A DNA stretch of 15,714 bases from Fusobacteriota bacterium (lineage in GTDB: Bacteria; Fusobacteriota; Fusobacteriia; Bac17; JAEWOZ01). The stretch spans positions 1-15,714 of the forward strand of contig JAEWOZ010000051.1 in NCBI GenBank assembly GCA_023399505.1, in the 5' to 3' direction. The position numbers and the translations under genes were made by a program. The notes beneath the pieces were generated by a model. The model was not told where the DNA came from. It was given only the letters and a program-made list of their open reading frames with translations, and ran no database searches. Positions 8,603 through 15,131 of the stretch are shown in pieces. Each line of letters begins with the position of its first letter. The stretch's first letter is position 1.

Positions 8603-8631
8603 TTGAATTAAGATAGATTAATTAATATACT
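8603..8631 (+). promoter_or_regulatory. Sigma70-like promoter for the S41 peptidase gene
   Basis: TTGAAT at 8603-8608 and TATACT at 8626-8631 are separated by exactly 17 bases, a good match to the vegetative consensus. Transcription would start near 8638, giving a leader of about 30 bases before the ATG at 8670. In a very AT-rich spacer chance matches are common, but spacing and position are both favourable. Confidence 0.55.
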
Positions 8632-8669
8632 TATGGTAAAATCTGGAAAAATTATAGTAGCGGTGAAAA

Positions 8670-9989
8670 ATGTATAAAAAATTTTTAATTTTATTTATTT
8701 TAGTATTAAATTGTTCATATAATACAAAAACAAAAAATATCTCAAGTGACGAAATTGTAAATGTTAGTGAAGGTGATAAAAGTAAAGAAATTTCTGAAGT
8801 ACCTTCTAATTCTCTAAATAGCTTTTCTTCTGTAATGGATTTTTTCAGAATATTTAATACTATATTAACAATGTTTATAAGTGATAAAGTACCTAGCAAA
8901 GAAAAAATAATGGAAGGTGCTATAAAAGGGATGATGAAATCTTTGGATGATCCTCATTCAATATATATGTCACCTGAGGAGTATGAACATTTAATAACTA
9001 CTCATATTGATTCATCTTATGAAGGTGGTTTAGGAATTCATATTATAAAAATTAAGGAAGATAACTTTATTTTAGTAGTTTCCATTATTAAAAATACTCC
9101 TGCATATGGTGCAAAATTAAAAAGAGGGGACAAAATAGTAAAGGTAAATGACAAAGATGTTAAAGGCCTTACAGCTAATCAATGTGTTAGTTTAATGAAA
9201 GGAGCTAATGGCAGCTCTGTTAATTTAACTATTTTAAGAGGAGCTGAAACTTTTAATTTAAATGTTAAAAGAGCTAAAATAAATATTCAACATGTTGAAT
9301 ACGAAATGCTTGATAAAAATATAGGATATATTAAGCTAAGCGATTTTGCTAAAGGGGTAGCTAAAACTATTAGAGAAAATATTAAAGAATTAGAGAAAAA
9401 GGGTGCTAAATATTTAATTTTAGATTTAAGAGATAACCCAGGAGGTACTCTTAATGATGCAATTGAAGTTTCATCAATCTTTATAGAAAAGTCACCAATT
9501 GTAATTCAAGAAGCAAACAAAGAAAAAACAAATTTTGACTCTACAGGAAATAGTTTATCAATTCCTCTAGTTGTACTTATAAATGGGGGTAGTGCTTCAG
9601 CCTCTGAAATAGTTGCAGGTGCTATAAAAGATTATAAAAGAGGATTACTAATAGGTGAAAAAACTTATGGAAAAGGTACTGTACAAGCAGTTATACCTCT
9701 TTCAGAAAAAGAAAAAGCAGGTGCAATAAAACTAACTATTGCTAGATGGTTAACTCCTAAAGGTATCCTTATAGATAAAACAGGTATAAGTCCAGATATA
9801 TTTGTTGGGAGAGATAGTAGCGATTTAAAACATCTACTTGAATTTCAAGAAAAAGGAACCGTATCAGGAATAGAAGTTATGATAAAAATATTAGAAAAAG
9901 TAGATGAAAGCAAGGCTGAACAATTAAATACAGCTAGAAAAATAATTAAATTAATGAATGGTAAAAATCCTATTGAATTTATAAATTAA
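8670..9989 (+). CDS. S41 family C-terminal processing peptidase with PDZ domain, exported
   Basis: This 439-residue serine protease is of the Ctp/Prc type, which cleaves proteins from their C-terminal ends outside the cytoplasmic membrane. It starts with a signal sequence, MYKKFLILFILVLNC, and Cys15 may be a lipid attachment site, although Asn before the Cys is unusual. After a polar linker comes the N-terminal part, with the family motif SLDDPHSIYMSPEEYE at 91-106. A PDZ domain spans about 115-200, and the catalytic domain contains LDLRDNPGG at 251-259. The expected Ser-Lys-Gln triad is present: S310 in GGSASASE, K335 and Q339 in GKGTVQ, with S and K 25 residues apart as in CtpB. A ribosome site (cggtg) precedes the ATG. 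The ankyrin gene follows after 18 bases, so co-transcription is likely. A decayed copy of its 3' end lies at 14495-14689. Confidence 0.92.
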   Translation: MYKKFLILFILVLNCSYNTKTKNISSDEIVNVSEGDKSKEISEVPSNSLNSFSSVMDFFRIFNTILTMFISDKVPSKEKIMEGAIKGMMKSLDDPHSIYMSPEEYEHLITTHIDSSYEGGLGIHIIKIKEDNFILVVSIIKNTPAYGAKLKRGDKIVKVNDKDVKGLTANQCVSLMKGANGSSVNLTILRGAETFNLNVKRAKINIQHVEYEMLDKNIGYIKLSDFAKGVAKTIRENIKELEKKGAKYLILDLRDNPGGTLNDAIEVSSIFIEKSPIVIQEANKEKTNFDSTGNSLSIPLVVLINGGSASASEIVAGAIKDYKRGLLIGEKTYGKGTVQAVIPLSEKEKAGAIKLTIARWLTPKGILIDKTGISPDIFVGRDSSDLKHLLEFQEKGTVSGIEVMIKILEKVDESKAEQLNTARKIIKLMNGKNPIEFIN

Positions 9990-10007
9990 AATTTTTAAGA
10001 GGTCTAA

Positions 10008-12647
10008 ATGTTTATAATATTAACTTTATTAATTTTTTGTAGCTGCTTGAAAGATGTGAAGATTGAAAAATCTAAATGTAAAGAATACCTTACTCTAGAA
10101 GAATTTTTTAAGAAAACTTTTAATGAGTATATAAATTCAAAAAGAGCTAATTTAAATTGCATAGAAATAGAAGCTAAATTAAAGTATATAATGTCAAAGT
10201 ATGATATCAAAAAGATAAACAGATATAATTTAAACAGAGACGTTTGGGGTGAAATTTATAAATTTTTGCCTCTTGATACTAAGATAGATCTAAGTTATAT
10301 AAATAATAACTTAGAATTAAGTAATGGAACTTTATCAATGGTTAGATATGAAACTTGGCTGGATATTGTAAATTTTGATGTAGATTCTATAAAAGCATTA
10401 TTAGAATTAGGTATGGATATAAATCACACTAATTCTAAAGGTGAAAATTTTCTCCATATAGCTTGTAGAGAAGCCAATATAGAAATAACTAAGTATTTAA
10501 TAGAAAATGGTATAAATATAGATAAAACTGAACATCAACATAGCCATACTCCCCTGATGATATGCTTGAAGAATTTTCATAAACCTAATTCAGAAGAAAT
10601 TTTAAATTTTCTATTAGATTCAGGATGTAGTGTAGATATTGAAGATATGTATAATAATGTAGATTTTTGTATAGCAGCCGAAAAAGGTTATGAAAAGGCA
10701 TTGAAAATATTGAACAGGGTAAAGATAAATGAGAACTATGTCAATAAAACTCTGATGTTAGCAACTAAGAATGGTTATTTAGAATCAGTAAAATTAACAA
10801 TAGACGCAGGTGCTAATGTATATTTTAAAGATTATGAAGGTAGAACAGCTTTAATATGGGCTTCAAAAAGAGGACATAAAGAGATAATAGAATTTTTAAT
10901 AGATCTTTTTTCCTCCGATGAAAAAGATCATTATGGACTTAGCGCATTAGATTATGCAAAATTTAAATGTTATGATGAAATAGTAGATTTATTAGAAGAT
11001 AAATTTCAATATAACGATATTGAAATTAAAGAGTTGTCTCTTGATGAAAAAATGAAAATAATGAGGCACTTTACAGCTGGAGAAGAAGAAAAAGATATAA
11101 ATTATTTAATTCAAAGAGTTAAGAATGTTAATAGTACAATAGGAGAGCTTTTTGAAAATAATAGTTATTATTACGATTTTGATTATGAGAATGACAGATT
11201 GTTAGATTTAGCTGCGAGACAGGGTGATTTAAAGATAGTAAAGCTTCTTTTGAAACGTGGAGCAAATTTAAATAATAGAAATTCGTATAATCAAACAGCG
11301 TTAATGCAAGCAGCTAATAGTGGTAACTTTAAGATAGTAGAAAAACTCTTAAAGAAAGGTGCTGATATTAATTTATTAGATAAAAGTGAAGAAAATGCTC
11401 TTTTTTATGCTTTAGATGGCTATAATGACTATCTATATGAGACACTTGGAAATATTGAATTTCAAGAAGAATTTGATAAACAAAAAGCTAGAGATTATTT
11501 AAAAATAATTAACATGCTTTTATCAAAAGGAATTAATGTAAATCAAACGAATATTTATGGAGATACAATATTAATTATGATATTTTCATCAGAACATTTT
11601 CCAGGAAAAGAGAGTATGGAAGAGATTGCAAAATTCCTTATAAAGTCAGGAGCTAATTTAAGTTATAAAAACAAAAAAGGGCATACAATTCTTACGTTTG
11701 CTGCTGGTAACTTATGGTTTGATATGACTAAATTTCTTTTAAGAAAGGGAGAGAGTTTTCAAAAATTAGATGATAAGGGAAAAGAAACTTTAAAGCTTGC
11801 TTCAGTAAGAGGAAAAAAAGAAGATATAGAATTTTTAACGAATTTAGGTGCAGAAGCAGATTTTACTGCTATGGCATTAGAAGCATTAAGATCAAATAAT
11901 ATAGAGATACTAAATTTGCTTATAGATAGAGGGTTTGATGCTAAATACATTGATGAGTATCAAAATAATTTACTCATTATATATTTTTTATCTCTTAATA
12001 ATTGTAAAACAATAGATCAAACTATAAAAATATTAGAATTATTACTAGAAAAAGGAATAGATATTAATCATGTTAATATCTATGGCAATAGTATTATACA
12101 TCAACTTTTAAAATGTCATTTTTTGTTAGAAACAGAACTGCTAGAATTTTTGATAAATAAAGGTGCAAATACAAATATTGCAAATTTTGAAGGAGAAACA
12201 CCTTTGTTAATAGCTTCTAGGGAAGGATACACAAAATTGGTAGAGGTACTTCTTAACAGAGGAGCCTTAATCAATTATATTTCAAATCCATTAACAAGTT
12301 TTAATGAAAAAATTAATTTATGGCATCCATCTAATACAACCGCTCTTATTTTAGCTTCAGGCTATGGAATGTTAGAAGTAGTAAAGCTTTTAATAAAGAG
12401 AGGAGCAAACTTAAATATTGTAGACAAGGATGGAAATAGTGCACTATTAGCGGCTTTAGTAAGATACACAAGAGCCTCGAATGGATGTTCAGGTAAAAGC
12501 TCATTTGAATATATATTTTATAAAATATGTAAATTGTTAGTAAAAAATGGCGCTGATATTAATATCGTAAATAAAAATGGAGATAATGCATATAGCTTAG
12601 CAAAGAAAAAAGATAAAAAGATATTAGAATTTTTAGAAAATTACTAA
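10008..12647 (+). CDS. Large exported ankyrin-repeat protein, probable lipoprotein
   Basis: The 879-residue product begins MFIILTLLIFCSCLKD, a short hydrophobic signal with a lipobox-like Cys (Cys11 or Cys13), so it is probably anchored on the outer side of a membrane. Residues 20-120 resemble no family I recognise. Ankyrin repeats follow in two blocks, about 125-335 and about 395 to the end, separated by a charged linker. Many units keep the consensus form, for example KGENFLHIACREANIEITK and NQTALMQAANSGNFKIVEK, with the following GANLN or GADIN turns. Ankyrin arrays bind proteins, and the partner is unknown. AAGAGG at 9997-10002 lies five bases before the ATG. The gene lies 18 bases after the S41 peptidase, suggesting one transcript, and faces a second ankyrin gene across a shared terminator. 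No frameshift is seen. Confidence 0.88.
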   Translation: MFIILTLLIFCSCLKDVKIEKSKCKEYLTLEEFFKKTFNEYINSKRANLNCIEIEAKLKYIMSKYDIKKINRYNLNRDVWGEIYKFLPLDTKIDLSYINNNLELSNGTLSMVRYETWLDIVNFDVDSIKALLELGMDINHTNSKGENFLHIACREANIEITKYLIENGINIDKTEHQHSHTPLMICLKNFHKPNSEEILNFLLDSGCSVDIEDMYNNVDFCIAAEKGYEKALKILNRVKINENYVNKTLMLATKNGYLESVKLTIDAGANVYFKDYEGRTALIWASKRGHKEIIEFLIDLFSSDEKDHYGLSALDYAKFKCYDEIVDLLEDKFQYNDIEIKELSLDEKMKIMRHFTAGEEEKDINYLIQRVKNVNSTIGELFENNSYYYDFDYENDRLLDLAARQGDLKIVKLLLKRGANLNNRNSYNQTALMQAANSGNFKIVEKLLKKGADINLLDKSEENALFYALDGYNDYLYETLGNIEFQEEFDKQKARDYLKIINMLLSKGINVNQTNIYGDTILIMIFSSEHFPGKESMEEIAKFLIKSGANLSYKNKKGHTILTFAAGNLWFDMTKFLLRKGESFQKLDDKGKETLKLASVRGKKEDIEFLTNLGAEADFTAMALEALRSNNIEILNLLIDRGFDAKYIDEYQNNLLIIYFLSLNNCKTIDQTIKILELLLEKGIDINHVNIYGNSIIHQLLKCHFLLETELLEFLINKGANTNIANFEGETPLLIASREGYTKLVEVLLNRGALINYISNPLTSFNEKINLWHPSNTTALILASGYGMLEVVKLLIKRGANLNIVDKDGNSALLAALVRYTRASNGCSGKSSFEYIFYKICKLLVKNGADINIVNKNGDNAYSLAKKKDKKILEFLENY

Positions 12648-12719
12648 AATTTTTAAATGATAGTTATAAGAAAGTAAGACATCAAAATTTTTAATAAATA
12701 AATGTATCTCATTTATACT

Positions 12720-12753
12720 AAAAAAGAGAAACGTTAAAGATTTCTCTTTTTTT
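12720..12753. terminator. Bidirectional intrinsic terminator between the convergent ankyrin genes
   Basis: A perfect 12-base inverted repeat, aaaaaagagaaa at 12720-12731 and tttctctttttt at 12741-12752, with a nine-base loop. The right arm ends in a T run for the + transcript and the left arm gives the matching U run for the - transcript. Its position 72 bases after one stop and 37 after the other suits termination from both sides. Confidence 0.8.
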
Positions 12754-12789
12754 AAGCATTAGTAATTATAAAAATTGCAAAATAATTGA

Positions 12790-14181
12790 TTACCTTGATT
12801 TGAATCTTAAAACTTTTATGAAAGTTCTATAATTTTTAGCGCTTTTTAAAAGATTATAAAGAGTAGGATTATTATCAATTCTAGAATAATCAAATGCGCT
12901 TAAGTTTAAATCATTTTTATCTTCAATATTTGCGCCATTATCTAATAAAATTTTAGAAATTTGAAAATTTCTATTAGCTACTGCTATAATTAATGGAGTA
13001 TTTCCTTTATAATTTGCTAAATTTATTTGCACATTATTTTCCAAAAGAATTTTAATGATATCATAAAGATTATTAACAACAGCTATTATCAGAGGAGTGT
13101 TTCCTAGATTATTTTTGTGACTTAAATCTGCACCTTTTCTAATTAGCAATTTTGCCGCTTCTTCATTTCTATTTGAACATGCTAATATTAAAGGGGTATC
13201 TCCATCAAAATTTGCTTCGTTAATATTTGCTCCCTTTTCAAGCAATATTTTGAATATTTCTTGATTTTTGAAGCGCAAAGCATACATTAAAGCTGTATTG
13301 CCCTCTTTACATTTTGAATTAATATCAACTCCTTTATTTAGAAGCATGTCAATAATTTCTATGTTTCCTTCTTCACAAGCAAACATTAAAGGAGTACAGC
13401 CAAAAGCATCTTTAGCTTCTAAATCAGCGCCATTTATTATTAAGAATTTAGCTAGTTCTGGAAGATTATTTTGAATTAAATTTGAAAGTGCTGTACTCTC
13501 ATTAATACCTTTATCATTAATATCAGCTCCTAAATGAATTAATAGCTTTAACTCTTCTTCTAATCCATAAGCCGATGCTAATATTAAAGCACTATTTCCA
13601 TTTTTATCTTTATAATTGATATTTATTTTATAATTTCTTACAAGTAGTTCCATAACATCTCTCTTTTGACCAAGAGTAGCTAAAATCAATCCATTCCTTT
13701 TATCTTTATCTTCGGTATTAGTAGGATCTAATTTATTATCCTTTACAAAATTTTCTACTATTTTACTGTTAGAAATGAAACAAAGAAATAAAAAAAGCTT
13801 ATTTTCATCTATTAAATTTTTTTCTACTATCTTTCCTTTTTTTAAAATTAAAAATATAGGATAATTATTCAAATTATTTAGAGAGATATTATATATTTTA
13901 TCTATTATATTTTCATCATACTTTAAATTTTCGTTTTCTAATAATTCTATTATAATTTTTAAGTCTTCATTTTCTATAGCATACTCTATAACAGTTTTAT
14001 TATTGAAAATGTAATTTACATCAGCTCCTAATTTTATTAAATATTTAAATTTTTGAATGTTTCTCTTTTCTATAGCTATAATTAATTCTTCATTCAAATT
14101 TTTAAATTTTACTTTCGAGTTATTTATTTCTTTAATACAATTTGTAAGAAACAAAATGAACATTAATTTTAAAAATTTCAT
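12790..14181 (-). CDS. Ankyrin-repeat lipoprotein
   Basis: The 463-residue product starts MKFLKLMFILFLTNCIKE, a lipoprotein-like signal with Cys15 preceded by Asn, the same unusual -1 residue as in the S41 peptidase. Degenerate repeats occupy about 30-160. From about 162 to 450 the ankyrin units are regular, for example NTPLIIAVVNNLYDIIKILL and GDTPLILACSNRNEEAAKLL with GANINEAN or GADLSHKN turns, about nine units in all. The protein probably sits at the cell envelope and binds another protein, with no partner evident. AAGGAG at 14188-14193 (read on the - strand) lies six bases before the ATG and fixes the start. Upstream a weak promoter-like pair, TTGTTC and TAAGAT 17 bases apart, can be read on the - strand but is not convincing. 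It is a paralogue in kind of the 10008-12647 product, though much shorter. Confidence 0.88.
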   Translation of the reverse strand: MKFLKLMFILFLTNCIKEINNSKVKFKNLNEELIIAIEKRNIQKFKYLIKLGADVNYIFNNKTVIEYAIENEDLKIIIELLENENLKYDENIIDKIYNISLNNLNNYPIFLILKKGKIVEKNLIDENKLFLFLCFISNSKIVENFVKDNKLDPTNTEDKDKRNGLILATLGQKRDVMELLVRNYKININYKDKNGNSALILASAYGLEEELKLLIHLGADINDKGINESTALSNLIQNNLPELAKFLIINGADLEAKDAFGCTPLMFACEEGNIEIIDMLLNKGVDINSKCKEGNTALMYALRFKNQEIFKILLEKGANINEANFDGDTPLILACSNRNEEAAKLLIRKGADLSHKNNLGNTPLIIAVVNNLYDIIKILLENNVQINLANYKGNTPLIIAVANRNFQISKILLDNGANIEDKNDLNLSAFDYSRIDNNPTLYNLLKSAKNYRTFIKVLRFKSR

Positions 14182-14494
14182 AGCTCACTCCTTAATTTCT
14201 TATCTTAAAAATTTTTGGAATTATGAACAAATTAAAGAACAAAATATTTTTCTAAGATATTATTTTTTATTATCACTCTAATGGTTAACTTATTGTTTTT
14301 AAATATTATTTACATAAATTTTGACTATTTAATTTTTATAAATTATTTACATTGTCTTTAAATCCCTTTAATTTCCTGAAAAAATTATACAACATTTGAT
14401 TTATTTTGTAAATGTAGAGACTATAAACGGCTAATAATTAAGAGCTGTTAATCTTATTTTAATATATTGTATAGAGCAAAAAATTAGAAGGAAA
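14182..14494. other. AT-rich spacer upstream of the - strand ankyrin gene
   Basis: About 310 bases with no gene I can support. It holds the ribosome binding site of the - strand ankyrin gene at 14188-14193, and presumably that gene's promoter. A short ATG frame at 14281 has no ribosome site and was not accepted. Toward 14490 the sequence merges into the S41 peptidase remnant. Confidence 0.6.
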
Positions 14495-14689
14495 TATTTT
14501 TTTAAAAGGTGTTATTCTAAAAAAGTTACATAGTTATTCCAAATACAATTATTGTAATGGGAATAGACGGAACAGGAATGCTTTTGAATGTTAAATAAAA
14601 AGTAGCTCAAGGTAAAGCTCAGCAATTAAATATAGCTAAAAGAATGAATTGATGGTTGTAAAAATTTAATAGAGTTTATAAAAAAATGA
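14495..14689 (+). pseudogene. Decayed 3' end of an S41 peptidase gene
   Basis: The translated fragments match the last 70-80 codons of the intact S41 peptidase at 8670-9989, but in broken frames. At 14505 the sequence reads KGVIL against KGILI in the intact gene. At 14539 it reads PNTIIV against PDIFV. At 14602 it reads VAQGKAQQLNIAK against VDESKAEQLNTAR. At 14657 it reads CKNLIEFIKK-stop against GKNPIEFIN-stop. In-frame stops occur at 14596 (TAA) and 14650 (TGA), there are at least two frame changes, and about 20 codons before VAQGK are missing. The catalytic part is absent. It is a dead remnant of a paralogue or duplication and not a functional gene. The 5' limit is approximate. Confidence 0.8.
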
Positions 14690-14713
14690 AATTTATTTTG
14701 AAAAGGTTATAAT
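14686..14713 (+). promoter_or_regulatory. Promoter-like site before the tandem peptide genes
   Basis: A perfect TATAAT at 14708-14713 has ATGAAA at 14686-14691 sixteen bases upstream, matching four of six -35 consensus positions. Transcription would start near 14720, just after the S41 remnant, leaving a leader of about 155 bases before the first peptide gene. It is the best candidate in this spacer, but A/T richness makes chance matches likely. Confidence 0.45.
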
Positions 14714-14766
14714 ATTTACAAAAAAATAAGAGTATGGTATCTTAAAGGTAATTAAACATATAAAAA

Positions 14767-14796
14767 AATATTAAATATAATCTTATATTTAATATT
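14767..14796. repeat. 13-base A/T dyad in the leader of the peptide genes
   Basis: aatattaaatata at 14767-14779 is mirrored by tatatttaatatt at 14784-14796 with a four-base centre. It lies about 80 bases before the first peptide ATG. As RNA on the + strand it has no U tract after it. On the - strand it is followed by a run of seven T, so it could also end a leftward transcript. An operator for a dimeric regulator is another reading. Confidence 0.5.
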
Positions 14797-14863
14797 ACAA
14801 GCTAAGCCGTACAAAAAGATAAAATAAAAACGATTTAAAACAAAAAGGGGAAAATAAATTAAT

Positions 14864-14869
14864 AAGGAG
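14864..14869 (+). promoter_or_regulatory. Ribosome binding site of tandem peptide gene 1
   Basis: AAGGAG five bases before the ATG at 14875. It is part of a 16-base segment (taataaggagataaaa, 14860-14875) that recurs exactly at 14991-15006 before the second peptide gene. This supports real translation of both short frames. Confidence 0.8.
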
Positions 14870-14874
14870 ATAAA

Positions 14875-14946
14875 ATGTTGAAATTAATGAATATTTTAAT
14901 ATTTGTTCTGAGTATTTTAGAAAACGGAACAGATCGTGGAGCTTAA
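14875..14946 (+). CDS. Small hydrophobic peptide 1 of a tandem pair (23 residues, DRGA C-terminus)
   Basis: I do not recognise this family. The frame encodes 23 residues: an N-terminal Lys3, a hydrophobic stretch of Leu, Ile, Val, Phe and Met over 4-15, and a polar tail ending ENGTDRGA. It could insert in a membrane or be exported and trimmed to a C-terminal fragment. Evidence that it is a real gene is the AAGGAG site and a second frame of identical length 60 bases downstream that aligns with it without gaps. They share 13 of 23 identical residues plus conservative K/R, I/V and E/D exchanges. Six of the identical residues (L2, L8, L12, I14, D20, R21) use different codons in the two copies, as expected when the protein is under selection. 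Secreted signal precursor, small membrane protein or leader peptide are all possible. Confidence 0.7.
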   Translation: MLKLMNILIFVLSILENGTDRGA

Positions 14947-14994
14947 AAATACATTTTAATTATTAATAAATTAAAAATAAAATTAAAAACTAAT

Positions 14995-15000
14995 AAGGAG
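14995..15000 (+). promoter_or_regulatory. Ribosome binding site of tandem peptide gene 2
   Basis: AAGGAG six bases before the ATG at 15007, within the second copy of the 16-base leader repeat (14991-15006). One extra A separates it from the ATG compared with the first copy. Confidence 0.8.
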
Positions 15001-15006
15001 ATAAAA

Positions 15007-15078
15007 ATGTTAAGATTAATGACAGCTCTAGTGCTTGTTTTAGAAATCTTAGATGATGTTCATGACAGAGGAGCTTAA
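15007..15078 (+). CDS. Small hydrophobic peptide 2 of a tandem pair (23 residues, DRGA C-terminus)
   Basis: This is the second copy of the pair, again 23 residues and of no family I can name. Arg3 replaces Lys3. Residues 4-15 are hydrophobic (Leu, Val, Met, Ala, Ile) with a Glu at 13, and the tail is DDVHDRGA. The last four residues are identical to copy 1 although Asp is gac instead of gat and Arg is aga instead of cgt. The middle of the tail (16-19) is free to vary, so the pair looks like two specificities of one design, or a functional duplication in progress. The stop is 53 bases upstream of the receptor gene on the same strand. No Cys, Ser/Thr-rich core or double-Gly leader is present, so it does not resemble a lantibiotic or a double-Gly bacteriocin. 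Confidence 0.7.
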   Translation: MLRLMTALVLVLEILDDVHDRGA

Positions 15079-15097
15079 ATCCCCCAATCAAAGTGTG

Positions 15098-15111
15098 ATT
15101 ATTTAAATAAT
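15098..15111. repeat. 14-base perfect palindrome before the receptor gene
   Basis: attatttaaataat reads the same on both strands. It overlaps a small 5-base stem (aatca 15086-15090, tgatt 15096-15100). It lies between peptide gene 2 and the receptor gene, about 20 bases before the receptor start. It may be an operator or chance in A/T-rich DNA. Confidence 0.35.
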
Positions 15112-15131
15112 ATTTTCAAGAGGGAGAAATT

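Noticed and set aside
8618..8899. - strand frame opposite the start of the S41 peptidase gene
   Set aside because: It is antisense to the peptidase signal and linker region and has no ribosome site or known domain.
14057..14281. + strand frame of 74 codons over the ankyrin gene start and spacer
   Set aside because: It is largely antisense to the ankyrin lipoprotein N-terminus and lacks a ribosome site.
14281..14361. Short ATG frame in the spacer upstream of the - strand ankyrin gene
   Set aside because: There is no ribosome site, and the composition is what random AT-rich DNA would give.
14557..14597. ATG at 14557 as a new small gene
   Set aside because: The frame is closed by TAA at 14596 and aligns with the interior of the S41 peptidase C-terminus, so it belongs to the remnant.
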